NCBI RefSeq assembly: GCF_900091315.1
Contig: NZ_FLSP01000010.1
Span: 62,001 to 126,000 of the forward strand
Origin: Streptomyces sp. DI166
Lineage (GTDB): Bacteria; Actinomycetota; Actinomycetes; Streptomycetales; Streptomycetaceae
Length of the DNA stretch: 64,000 bases
Direction: 5' to 3'
Below the pieces are notes generated by a model, which was given only the letters and a program-made list of their open reading frames with translations, had not been told where the DNA came from and did not search any database. Below are positions 40,390 to 48,374 of the stretch, in pieces (position 1 is the first letter of the stretch; every line of letters starts with the position of its first letter). The translations under genes were made by a program, and so were the position numbers.

Positions 40390-41699
40390 GCAACCTGGGT
40401 GAGCCCCTCCCCCACGACCTGCTGGACGACGGCGAGCGGATGAGCCGTGAGCAGCTCAGGGAGCTCCAACTGGACCGGCTGCGCGCCACGTTGCGGCACG
40501 CCTACGACAACGTGGAGCTGTACCGCAGGAAGTTCGACGCGGCCGGGGTGACCCCGCAGGACTGCCGCACGCTGGAGGACCTCGCCCGGTTCCCCTTCAC
40601 CACCAAGGCCGACCTGCGCGACACCTACCCCTTCGGCATGTTCGCGGTCCCCATGTCCGAGGTGCGGCGCGTGCACGCCTCCAGCGGCACCACCGGCCGC
40701 CCCACGGTCGTCGGGTACACCGAGAACGACCTGTCGATGTGGTCGGACATGGTCGCCCGCTCGATCCGCGCGGCCGGCGGCCGTCCCGGCCACAAGGTGC
40801 ACATCTCCTACGGCTACGGCCTGTTCACCGGCGGCCTGGGCGCCCACTACGGCGCCGAGCGCGCCGGATGCACGGTGATCCCGGCCTCCGGCGGGATGAC
40901 GGCCCGGCAGGTGCAGATCATCCAGGACTTCCGGCCCGAGATCATCATGGTCACGCCGTCCTACATGCTCACCCTGCTCGACGAGTTCGAGAAGCAGGGG
41001 GTCGATCCGCGGGACACCTCGCTCCGGGTCGGCATCTTCGGCGCCGAGCCGTGGACGGAGGAGATGCGCCGCGAGATCGAGGAGCGCACCGCGATCCACG
41101 CCGTGGACATCTACGGCCTGTCCGAGGTGATCGGGCCGGGCGTGGCGCAGGAGTGCGTGGAGACCAAGGACGGTCTGCACATCTGGGAGGACCACTTCTT
41201 CCCCGAGGTCGTCGACCCGGTCACCGACGAGATCATGGCGGAGGGCGAGGAGGGCGAGATCGTGTTCACCTCGCTCACCAAGGAGGCGCTGCCGATCATC
41301 CGCTACCGCACCCGCGACCTGACCCGGCTGCTGCCGGGCACCGCGCGGCCGGCGTTCCGGCGGATGCAGAAGGTCACCGGGCGCTGCGACGACATGATCA
41401 TCCTGCGTGGGGTGAATGTGTTCCCCACTCAGATCGAGGAGATCGTGCTGCGCACGCCCGCCGTCGCCCCGCACTTCCAGATCCAGCTCACCCGGCGCGG
41501 CCGGATGGACCATCTCACCGTGCGTGTGGAGAGCCGCCCCGACGCGAACCCCGAGCAGCGCGAGGCGGCCGCGCGGGCCATCGCGCAGGGCGTGAAGGAC
41601 GGCGTCGGTGTCAGCGTCGACGTGGAGATCGTCGAACCGGAGACACTGGAGCGCTCGCTGGGCAAGCTGAAGCGGGTGAAGGACCTCCGCGAGCCGTAG
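40386..41699 (+). CDS. paaK: Phenylacetate-CoA ligase PaaK
   Basis: AMP-forming ligase of 437 aa that activates phenylacetate, the first step of the pathway. Motifs: VHASSGTTGRPTVVGYT (phosphate loop), IYGLSEVIGPGVAQEC, RTRDLTRLLPG and the hinge/C-terminal QKVTGRCDDMIILRGVNVFPTQIEE, ending with SLGKLKRVKDLREP containing the catalytic Lys. AAGGAG precedes the ATG by 5 bases. Its TAG stop begins the second copy of a 23-base repeat. Confidence 0.93.
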   Translation: MSNLGEPLPHDLLDDGERMSREQLRELQLDRLRATLRHAYDNVELYRRKFDAAGVTPQDCRTLEDLARFPFTTKADLRDTYPFGMFAVPMSEVRRVHASSGTTGRPTVVGYTENDLSMWSDMVARSIRAAGGRPGHKVHISYGYGLFTGGLGAHYGAERAGCTVIPASGGMTARQVQIIQDFRPEIIMVTPSYMLTLLDEFEKQGVDPRDTSLRVGIFGAEPWTEEMRREIEERTAIHAVDIYGLSEVIGPGVAQECVETKDGLHIWEDHFFPEVVDPVTDEIMAEGEEGEIVFTSLTKEALPIIRYRTRDLTRLLPGTARPAFRRMQKVTGRCDDMIILRGVNVFPTQIEEIVLRTPAVAPHFQIQLTRRGRMDHLTVRVESRPDANPEQREAAARAIAQGVKDGVGVSVDVEIVEPETLERSLGKLKRVKDLREP

Positions 41700-41719
41700 G
41701 TCGGGTCCGCAAAGTCCCG
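41697..41719 (+). repeat. Stop-anchored 23-base repeat, copy 2
   Basis: Begins with the TAG of paaK and matches 20 of 23 positions of 19599-19621. The two host genes are unrelated, so the shared element includes their stop codons by something other than common ancestry of the genes. Confidence 0.55.
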
Positions 41720-41740
41720 GCTGCCGCCCGACGACCCAGG

Positions 41741-42190
41741 TCAGCCCGGTTGCCCTTCGATCCGGGCGAGGTGCGCCACGTTCTCCCGGTCCTCGGCGTC
41801 CTCGCTGGCCTCGGCCGCGAACCAGGCGTCGAGGATCTCCTTCAGCAGTGGCCCGGAGGTCAGCCGCAGGCTGAGCGCGAGCACATTGGCGTCGTTCCAG
41901 CGGCGCGCGCCGTCCGCCGTTCCGGCGTCCGTGCACAGGGCGGCGCGTACGCCGGGCACCTTGTTCGCGGCGATGGAGGCGCCGGTGCCGGTCCAGCAGC
42001 AGACCACGGCCTGATCGGCACGTCCGTCGGCGACGTCACGGGCGGCGGCCTCGGAGCAGACCGCCCACTGGGGGTCCGCGCCCGGCCGCAGGGCCCCGTG
42101 CGGCACGGTCTCGTGGCCGCGCCGCTCCAGCTCCTCAACGAGGAGGCGGGCGACGGGTTCGTCCATGTCGGAGGAGACGGAGATCCGCAT
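41741..42190 (-). CDS. RpiB/LacA/LacB family sugar-phosphate isomerase
   Basis: Isomerase of 149 aa. Typical RpiB parts are ISVSSDMDEPVARLLVEELERRGHETV, the nucleotide-like loop CCWTGTGASIAANKVPGVRAALC and NDANVLALSLRL. The canonical cysteine base of RpiB in the C-G-T-G loop is replaced by the CCWTGTG context, so a Cys is still near. It may interconvert ribose-5-phosphate and ribulose-5-phosphate or another aldose phosphate. The ATG at 42190 fits a TAGGCT box 7 bases upstream; the frame extends further but without support. Confidence 0.82.
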   Translation of the reverse strand: MRISVSSDMDEPVARLLVEELERRGHETVPHGALRPGADPQWAVCSEAAARDVADGRADQAVVCCWTGTGASIAANKVPGVRAALCTDAGTADGARRWNDANVLALSLRLTSGPLLKEILDAWFAAEASEDAEDRENVAHLARIEGQPG

Positions 42191-42197
42191 GCCCCGC

Positions 42198-42203
42198 AGC
42201 CTA
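42198..42203 (-). promoter_or_regulatory. -10 box TAGGCT, leaderless RpiB-like gene
   Basis: On the minus strand TAGGCT lies 7 bases before the ATG at 42190, with no ribosome binding site. Confidence 0.5.
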
Positions 42204-42296
42204 CTCAGCGCCTCTTCCGTGATCCACGCCACAGGCTGTCACAGGGTTCGTCCGCGCGGTGTCTTGAGGCCGACACCTTGATGCGGAGGAGACACC

Positions 42297-43481
42297 ATGA
42301 CTGCCCACTCGCACGTGATCGTGGTCGGCGGCGGCTTCGCGGGCGTGATGGCCGCGAACCGGCTGACCCAGCGCCCCGATGTGACCGTGACCGTGATCAA
42401 CTCCCGCCCGGTCTTCGTCCCCCGGCTCCGGCTGCACCAGCTGGTGGGCGGCGCCGACGACGTACTCGTCCAGTACCGCGAGGTCCTGGCGGACCGGGTC
42501 CGGCTCCTCGTCGACCACGTGACCCGGATCGACGCGGCCGGGCGCGCGGTCGAACTGGCCGACGGCAGCCGCCTCGACTACGACTACCTCGTCTACGCCG
42601 TGGGCAGCGGCGGGGCCGAACCGCGGGTGCCCGGCGGCGAGTTCACCCACGCCGTGGCCACCCTGGAGGCAGCGCGGGCGTTGCGGTCGCGCCTCGACGA
42701 CACGCCGGGGACCGCCGCGGTGACGGTGGTCGGTGGCGGCCCGACCGGTATCGAGACCGCCGGTGAACTGGCCGAGCGCGGACGCCGGGTCACCCTGCTC
42801 TGCGGCGGCACGCTCGGCCCGTACCTGCACCCCCGTGCCCGCCGTACGGCGGCCGGGCGGCTGGCCCGGCTCGGCGTGACCGTGCTCGACGGCCCGGGGA
42901 CCAAGGTGACGCGGGTGACGCGGGAGGCTGTGCACCTGGCCGACGGGCGCGTGCTGCCGAGCGAGGTCACCGTCTGGACCGCCGGGTTCGGGGTGCCGGA
43001 CCTGGCCGCGCGCAGCGGCCTGACCACCGACTCGGCGGGCCGGCTGCTCACCGACGAGACCCTGACCTCCGTGGACGACGAGCGCGTCGTGGCGGCCGGC
43101 GACTCGGCGGCGCCGTCCGACCTGCCGTTCCGGATGAGCGCCTACGCGGCCGGATGCCTGGGCGCACACGCCGCGGACACCGTCCTCAACCGGCTCGCCG
43201 GGCAGCCGGCCGAGCCCCTCGACCTGTCGTTCAACGCCATGTGCGTCAGCATCGGCAGCGGGGCGGGCATCTTCCAGCTCGCCAGCAAGGACGACACCGC
43301 CAAGCGCCTCTACGTCAGCGGCCGCGCGGGCGCGAAGCTCAAGGGGCTGACCTACACCTTCAGCGTGAAGCACCTGGTGAAGGAGGCCCGCAAGCCCGGC
43401 TCGCACCACTGGCCGAAGGGCGAGTACCGCCGCGAGGTCCTGCGCGACCGGCCCGCGCAGGCACCGGTCGCACAGCGGTGA
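42297..43481 (+). CDS. NDH-2-like FAD-dependent pyridine nucleotide-disulfide oxidoreductase
   Basis: Flavoprotein of 394 aa. FAD site VIVVGGGFAGVMAANRL at the N-terminus, NAD(P) site VTVVGGGPTGIETAGELAERG (about residue 145) and the second FAD motif VVAAGDSAAPSDLPFRMSAYAAGCLGAHAAD. This is the type II NADH dehydrogenase/carotenoid-oxidoreductase group. It may feed electrons from NADH to quinone at the membrane; its location next to the sulfur regulon could also fit a sulfide:quinone-reductase-like role, but no Cys pair of that family is seen. GGAGGAG precedes the ATG. Confidence 0.82.
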   Translation: MTAHSHVIVVGGGFAGVMAANRLTQRPDVTVTVINSRPVFVPRLRLHQLVGGADDVLVQYREVLADRVRLLVDHVTRIDAAGRAVELADGSRLDYDYLVYAVGSGGAEPRVPGGEFTHAVATLEAARALRSRLDDTPGTAAVTVVGGGPTGIETAGELAERGRRVTLLCGGTLGPYLHPRARRTAAGRLARLGVTVLDGPGTKVTRVTREAVHLADGRVLPSEVTVWTAGFGVPDLAARSGLTTDSAGRLLTDETLTSVDDERVVAAGDSAAPSDLPFRMSAYAAGCLGAHAADTVLNRLAGQPAEPLDLSFNAMCVSIGSGAGIFQLASKDDTAKRLYVSGRAGAKLKGLTYTFSVKHLVKEARKPGSHHWPKGEYRREVLRDRPAQAPVAQR

Positions 43482-43496
43482 CGGGTGCGGCCCCCG

Positions 43497-44099
43497 TTAC
43501 GCGCCGCCCGCCCCCTGGGCCGCGCGCAGGCGCAGGGCTTCGCGGGTGGCCGCGACGTGGGTGCCGCGCGGGCGGTTGTGGGGGAGCTTGGCGAGGACGG
43601 CGGCCATGCCGCAGGTGTTGGTGAGCGCGGAGAAGACCAGGCCGCCGCCGATGCCCGCGGAGAGCAGCTGCCAGGCCGGGTGGACGAAGGCGCCCAGGAG
43701 GATGCCCAGGACCACCAGCGAGCCCGCCGTGAGGCGCACCTGGCGTTCCATGCCCCAGACCGTGCGGGCGGTGCCGGGTTCGGGGTGGTGGAGGTCGTGG
43801 CCCTCGGCGGCCCAGGCGCTGGTGCCTCCGGCGAGGGTGGCGGCCTCGATGCCCTCGGCGGCCAGGACGCGGCAGGCGTTCTCGGAGCGGGCGCCGGAGG
43901 CGCACACCAGCAGGAGCCCTGCCGTCTCGCGCAGCTCGGGCAGCGCGCCGCGGATCTGGTCGAGCGGGAGGTTGAGAGCGCCGGGCAGGTGGCCCGTGGC
44001 GTGCTCTCCGGGGGTCCGGACGTCGATCACGGTGAACTCGTGCAGGCGGGCGCGGGCCTGGCCCGGGGTGATGACGACGGGGGTCAGCGGTGCGGTCAT
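43497..44099 (-). CDS. Rhodanese domain fused to DUF2892 membrane domain
   Basis: Protein of 200 aa. Residues 10-105 form a rhodanese domain with the active-site loop VCASGARSENA (Cys). Residues 115-175 contain two membrane helices of DUF2892 (RLTAGSLVVLGILLGAFVHPAW and LLSAGIGGGLVFSALTNTCGMAAVL). Such proteins handle persulfide sulfur at the membrane. It is divergent from CstR across a promoter with one CstR box, so it belongs to the same regulon. Confidence 0.87.
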   Translation of the reverse strand: MTAPLTPVVITPGQARARLHEFTVIDVRTPGEHATGHLPGALNLPLDQIRGALPELRETAGLLLVCASGARSENACRVLAAEGIEAATLAGGTSAWAAEGHDLHHPEPGTARTVWGMERQVRLTAGSLVVLGILLGAFVHPAWQLLSAGIGGGLVFSALTNTCGMAAVLAKLPHNRPRGTHVAATREALRLRAAQGAGGA

Positions 44100-44154
44100 G
44101 GCAGATGTGATCCTTGTTGTTCGATGTTCGACGTGTTCCCGAACCGGGACGTAG

Positions 44155-44473
<319 letters not shown>

Positions 44474-44475
<2 letters not shown>

Positions 44476-44575
44476 GCGCCCGCCCGCGGCGGAGGGCCTG
44501 AGCGCCCGTCTCGGCGGAGTGCCAGAGCACCCGCCCCGGCGGAGAGCCAGAGCACCCGCCCCGGCGCGGAGGGCT
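44474..44575 (+). repeat. 25-26-base tandem repeat starting in the cstR stop codon
   Basis: Four units at 44474-44499, 44500-44524, 44525-44549 and 44550-44575, each GAGC(A/G)CCCG followed by CGGCGGAG-type sequence. The first unit begins with the GA of the TGA stop. The array fills the gap between cstR and the convergent TauE gene. Confidence 0.8.
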
Positions 44576-44595
44576 CGGGCCCGGCTTCCGGGTGT

Positions 44596-45348
44596 TCAGA
44601 GCGCGGCCTCCGCCAGCATGAAGGCCGACACCGCCAGCAGGGCCATCGCGAACGCCCGTTGCAGGGTGTCCGCGGACGTCCTGGTCGCCAGCCGACGGCC
44701 GTCCCAGGCGGCCAGCATCGCCGCGGCGGCGAACGGGGCCACCAGGGACCAGTCCAGGTCGGCGGTGGTGTCGGCGCGGGCGGTGAGCGCCGTCAGCGAG
44801 TTGACGGTGATCACCAGCAGGCTGGTGCCCACCGCGACGCGCATCCGCAGGCCCACGCCCGTCACCAGTGCCGGTACGGCCAGAAAGCCGCCGCCCACCC
44901 CGAGCACGCCGGTGACGGCGCCGAGCCCCGCGCCGACCCCGGCCGCGCGCCGGGGCCGTAGGGGACGCTCCCCGATGGCCGGTCCGGGCCGGCCGGCGCG
45001 GAGCATACGGGTGGCGACCACGGCCGCCAGCACCGCGAAGGCGGCGGTGAGCAGGGCGTCGGGGATACGGGCGGCCAGGGTGCCGCCGAGCAGGGCCGGG
45101 ACGGCGCCCGCCGCCGCGAAGGCGAGACCGGCGCGCCAGCGGACCCGCCCGTCGCGGGCGTGCCCGTACAGGGCCGTGGCGGAGGTCAGGACGACGATCA
45201 CGAGCGAGGCCGTGGTGGCCGCCGCCGGGCTGAAGCCGAGCAGGTAGATCAGCGCGGGGACGGCGAGCACGCTGCCGCCGCCCCCGAGGGCGCCGAGGGC
45301 CAGCCCTACGACGGCACCGGCCGCCAGGGCGAGGAGCACGGGAGTCAC
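44596..45348 (-). CDS. TauE/SafE family sulfite exporter-like permease
   Basis: Membrane protein of 250 aa with about eight helices in two repeats. Each repeat has the family signature: ALAAGAVVGLALGALGGGGSVLAVPAL and AVTGVLGVGGGFLAVPALV. It exports or imports sulfite, thiosulfate or sulfonates. The GTG start overlaps the stop of the rhodanese gene (GTGA), placing it third in the MBL-rhodanese operon and consistent with removal of sulfite produced from persulfide. Confidence 0.87.
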   Translation of the reverse strand: MTPVLLALAAGAVVGLALGALGGGGSVLAVPALIYLLGFSPAAATTASLVIVVLTSATALYGHARDGRVRWRAGLAFAAAGAVPALLGGTLAARIPDALLTAAFAVLAAVVATRMLRAGRPGPAIGERPLRPRRAAGVGAGLGAVTGVLGVGGGFLAVPALVTGVGLRMRVAVGTSLLVITVNSLTALTARADTTADLDWSLVAPFAAAAMLAAWDGRRLATRTSADTLQRAFAMALLAVSAFMLAEAAL

Positions 45349-45668
45349 GGCGTGGCGCCGTCCGGTTCCACGGGCAGTCCGGCCCGCGCCCACTCGGTCA
45401 TCCCGCCGATCACGTCCACCGCGTCGACGCCCAGGCCGGTCAGCAGGTCGGCGGCCCACTGGGAGCGGTTGCCGGAACGGCAGATCAGCAGCAGGGGGCG
45501 GCCCTGCGCCTCGGGCGGCAACTGGGGCAGGGCCCCGAGCGGCAGATGCAGTGCCCAGGGGACGTGGCCCGCTTGCCACTCGTCCGTTTCGCGTACGTCC
45601 ACCAGCAGGGCCGGACCGCCGTCGCGGGTCAGTTCGGCCGCCTCCTGGACGGTGATGCGCCCCGCCAT
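45345..45668 (-). CDS. Rhodanese-like sulfurtransferase
   Basis: Single rhodanese domain of 107 aa. LLVDVRETDEWQAGHVPWALHLPLG is the typical N-terminal part and the active-site loop is LICRSGNRSQWAA with the catalytic Cys followed by Arg. It transfers sulfane sulfur between carriers. It lies between the MBL-rhodanese and TauE genes with one-base and four-base junctions, so it is part of one operon. Confidence 0.9.
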   Translation of the reverse strand: MAGRITVQEAAELTRDGGPALLVDVRETDEWQAGHVPWALHLPLGALPQLPPEAQGRPLLLICRSGNRSQWAADLLTGLGVDAVDVIGGMTEWARAGLPVEPDGATP

Positions 45669-45669
45669 G

Positions 45670-47037
45670 TCAGCGGGCCCGCACGACGAGACCGGCGCGT
45701 TCCGCGGAGTCGAAGGCGTCGTCCACCGCGACGACGCGCCGACCCGCCGCGTCGAGCAGGGACGCGGCGATCGCCGCCCGCGTCCCGCCCGCGCAGTGCA
45801 CCCACACCTCGCCCTCGGGGACCTCGTCGATCCGGCGGTGCAGGGTGTGCAGGGGGATGTGGACGGAGCCCTCGATGTGTCCGTCCGCCCGCTCGGAGTC
45901 GCGCCGTACGTCGAGGACGACCGTGCCCTCGGCCGGGTGACGGCGGGCCAGTTCGGCGAAGTCGGCGCGCGGGAAGGCGGCGGCCGTCCCGTCCGCGGGG
46001 AGCCAGTCGGCGGGACCGCCGGTGGCCGCGGCGGCGGGCCGGTCGATGCCGACGCGCGTCAGCGCGCGCTGGGCGTCGGCCAGTTGCTCCGCCGACTCGG
46101 CGAGCAGGGTCACCGGCCTGCCCCAGGGGATCAGCCAGGCGAGGTACATCGCGAACTGGCCGACGGCCTCGAAGTTGAACGTGCCCGCGACGTGCCCCTC
46201 GGCGAAGGCGACCCGGCTGCGCAGGTCCACCACCCACTCCCCCGCGGCGAGCCGGGCGGCGATCTCCTCGGCGTCGGCGACGGCGGGCGGGGTGAGGTCG
46301 ACGGGCCGGGGTCCGGCGGCGTTGAGCGGGCCCATGTGCGTGTAGTAGGCGGGTATGTCGTCGAGGCCGGCGAGGAGTTCGGCGACGAAGGTGTCGACGT
46401 CCAGGGTGAGCGCCTCGTTCTGCGCCTTCTCCTTGCCGATCGTCGTGGCGTCGCCCGCGGCCTGGGTCGAGGAGCAGAAGCTGCCGAAGCCGTGCGTGGG
46501 CAGGACCGGCGTCTCGTCGGGGAGTTCGGCGGCCAGACGGTGCGCGGAGGCGTGCTGGGCGCGGGCCAGCCGCTCGGTCAGCCTGGGCTCGACCAGGTCC
46601 GGACGGCCGACAGTGCCGATGAGCAGGGAGCCCCCGGTGAAGGCGGCGACCGCGGTGCCGTCCTCCTCCAGGACGTAGGAGGTGTGGTGCGGGGTGTGGC
46701 CCGGCGTGGCCAGGGCGCGCAGGGTGAGGCCCGCGCCGGCGTCGACGGTCACCCGGTCGCCGTCGCGCACCGGGGTACGGGCGAAGGAGACCTGGGCGTC
46801 GGCGGGGACCAGGTAGACGGCGCCGGTCAGCCGGGCCAGCTCCAGGCCGCCGGAGACGTAGTCGTTGTGCAGGTGCGTCTCCACGACGTGCGTGATGCGT
46901 ACGTCCCGCCGTACCGCTGCCGCCAGCACGTGGTCGATGTCGCGCGGCGGGTCGACCACCACGGCCGTCCGCTCGCCGCCCGCCAGATAGCCGCGATTGC
47001 CGAGTCCTGCCACGTCGACGGTGTCGATGAAGAACAC
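45670..47037 (-). CDS. Persulfide dioxygenase-rhodanese fusion (MBL fold)
   Basis: Protein of 455 aa. Residues 1-240 are a metallo-beta-lactamase domain of the ETHE1 type: ETHLHNDYVSGG, ATPGHTPHHTSY and LPTHGFGSFCSST. Two rhodanese domains follow (WVVDLRSRVAFAEGHVAGTFNF, and VVLDVRRDSERADGHIEGSVHIPLHTLHRR with the active loop VHCAGGTRAAIAA). It oxidises glutathione-like or low-molecular-weight persulfide to sulfite. The GTG at 47037 follows AAAGGAG at 8 bases; an upstream ATG would add eight residues. Two CstR boxes lie in its promoter. Confidence 0.9.
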   Translation of the reverse strand: MFFIDTVDVAGLGNRGYLAGGERTAVVVDPPRDIDHVLAAAVRRDVRITHVVETHLHNDYVSGGLELARLTGAVYLVPADAQVSFARTPVRDGDRVTVDAGAGLTLRALATPGHTPHHTSYVLEEDGTAVAAFTGGSLLIGTVGRPDLVEPRLTERLARAQHASAHRLAAELPDETPVLPTHGFGSFCSSTQAAGDATTIGKEKAQNEALTLDVDTFVAELLAGLDDIPAYYTHMGPLNAAGPRPVDLTPPAVADAEEIAARLAAGEWVVDLRSRVAFAEGHVAGTFNFEAVGQFAMYLAWLIPWGRPVTLLAESAEQLADAQRALTRVGIDRPAAAATGGPADWLPADGTAAAFPRADFAELARRHPAEGTVVLDVRRDSERADGHIEGSVHIPLHTLHRRIDEVPEGEVWVHCAGGTRAAIAASLLDAAGRRVVAVDDAFDSAERAGLVVRAR

Positions 47038-47065
47038 TCCGGGCACTCCTTTCCCATCCACGGAT

Positions 47066-47079
47066 TACCCCCCGGGGTA
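47066..47079. promoter_or_regulatory. CstR-type operator, box 2
   Basis: TACCCCCCGGGGTA, a perfect palindrome, 28 bases before the MBL-rhodanese start. Same motif as box 1. Confidence 0.8.
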
Positions 47080-47099
47080 TACGGCGAATGTAGCACGGG

Positions 47100-47113
47100 T
47101 ACCCCCAGGGGTA
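47100..47113. promoter_or_regulatory. CstR-type operator, box 3
   Basis: TACCCCCAGGGGTA, 34 bases from box 2 centre to centre, about three helical turns, so two CstR tetramers could bind the same face. Confidence 0.75.
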
Positions 47114-47147
47114 TTTTTCGGAGCCTGGAACGGCCGAGATCGGCGTC

Positions 47148-47153
47148 TAAGGT
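47148..47153 (+). promoter_or_regulatory. -10 box TAAGGT, leaderless mop-modBC operon
   Basis: TAAGGT lies 7 bases before the ATG at 47161, with no ribosome binding site. It starts 34 bases after CstR box 3, so it may or may not be affected by CstR. Confidence 0.5.
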
Positions 47154-47160
47154 GATCGGC

Positions 47161-47556
47161 ATGCAGTCCTACACAATCGGCCAGGCCGCACGGCTCCTCG
47201 GCGTGAGCCCCGACACCGCGCGCCGCTGGGCGGACGCCGGCCGCGTGGCCACCCGCAGGGACGAGACCGGTCGGCGTCTGGTGGACGGAAAGGATCTGGC
47301 CGCCTTCTCCGTGGAGCTGGCCAAGAGCGGCGGGGCCGAGGGCGAGACCCCCTACACGTCCGTCCGCAACTCCTTCCCCGGCATCGTCACCGCGATCAAG
47401 CTCGGGGACGTGGCGGCGCAGGTGGAGATCCAGGCCGGACCGCACCGCCTGGTCTCCCTGCTGACCCGCGAGGCGGTGGAGGAGCTGGGCCTGGAGGTCG
47501 GCATGGAGGCCACGGCCCGGGTGAAGTCGACAAACGTACACATCGACCGGCCGTGA
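47161..47556 (+). CDS. Molybdopterin/molybdate-binding protein with excisionase-type HTH and TOBE domain
   Basis: Protein of 131 aa. Residues 1-60 are a MerR/excisionase-like winged helix (YTIGQAARLLGVSPDTARRWADAGRVATRRDETGRRLVDGKDL). Residues 68-130 are a TOBE/Mop domain: SVRNSFPGIVTAIKLGDVAAQVEIQAGPHRLVSLLTREAVEELGLEVGMEATARVKSTNVHI. It probably binds molybdate and may regulate its own operon. It overlaps modB (GTGA), leaving no room for modA. Confidence 0.87.
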   Translation: MQSYTIGQAARLLGVSPDTARRWADAGRVATRRDETGRRLVDGKDLAAFSVELAKSGGAEGETPYTSVRNSFPGIVTAIKLGDVAAQVEIQAGPHRLVSLLTREAVEELGLEVGMEATARVKSTNVHIDRP

Positions 47557-48374
47557 CCCGCACCGGCAAGACCGCCGCCCGGCGCCGACGCCTCCGCGCG
47601 GGCGCCCCCGTGCCCCTGCTGGTGCCCGCGCTGCTGGGGCTGGCGTTCCTGGTCGTCCCGCTGATCGCCCTGCTCGTACGGGCTCCCTGGCGCAGCATGC
47701 CCGAGCTGCTGACCAGCGCCGAGGTGTGGGACGCCCTGCGGCTGTCCCTGGTGTGCGCGACGGCGGCGACCGCGGTGAGCCTGGTCGTGGGCGTGCCGCT
47801 GGCCTGGCTGCTGGCCCGCGTCGAGTTCCCGGGGCGGGGTCTCGTACGGGCTCTGGTGACCCTTCCGCTCGTGCTGCCGCCGGTGGTCGGCGGTGTCGCG
47901 CTGCTGATGGCCCTGGGCCGCAACGGCATCGTCGGGCAGTGGCTGGACTCCTGGTTCGGGATCACCCTGCCCTTCACCACGGCGGGGGTCGTGGTCGCAG
48001 AGGCGTTCGTGGCGATGCCGTTCCTGGTCATCAGCGTCGAGGGCACGCTGCGGGCGGCCGACCCGCGCTTCGAGGAGGCCGCGGCCACCCTGGGCGCCTC
48101 CCGGTTCACCGCGTTCCGCCGGGTCACGCTGCCCCTGATCGCGCCCGGTGTCGCGGCCGGTGCCGTGCTCGCGTGGGCGCGGGCACTCGGGGAGTTCGGC
48201 GCGACGATCACCTTCGCGGGCAACTTTCCGGGCCGGACCCAGACCATGCCGCTCGCTGTCTATCTGGCGTTGCAGAGCGACCCCGAGGCGGCCATCGCCT
48301 TGAGCCTCGTCCTGCTCGCCGTGTCCGTCGCCGTCCTGGCCGGACTGCGCGACCGCTGGATGACCGCCTCATGA
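47553..48374 (+). CDS. modB: Molybdate ABC transporter permease ModB
   Basis: Permease of 273 aa with about six helices. The ABC permease coupling loop is AAATLGASRFTAFRRVTLPLIAPGVAAGAVLAWARALGEFGATITFAGN, which is typical of ModB (EFGAT). The GTG start overlaps the mop stop, and the stop overlaps modC (ATGA). A periplasmic ModA substrate-binding protein is not encoded before it, unlike the usual mop-modA-modB-modC order. Confidence 0.87.
   Translation: MTRTGKTAARRRRLRAGAPVPLLVPALLGLAFLVVPLIALLVRAPWRSMPELLTSAEVWDALRLSLVCATAATAVSLVVGVPLAWLLARVEFPGRGLVRALVTLPLVLPPVVGGVALLMALGRNGIVGQWLDSWFGITLPFTTAGVVVAEAFVAMPFLVISVEGTLRAADPRFEEAAATLGASRFTAFRRVTLPLIAPGVAAGAVLAWARALGEFGATITFAGNFPGRTQTMPLAVYLALQSDPEAAIALSLVLLAVSVAVLAGLRDRWMTAS

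Noticed and set aside
42297-43481. Sulfide:quinone oxidoreductase
   Set aside because: Neighbouring sulfur genes made this tempting, but the conserved active-site cysteines of that family are not seen and no CstR box precedes the gene.
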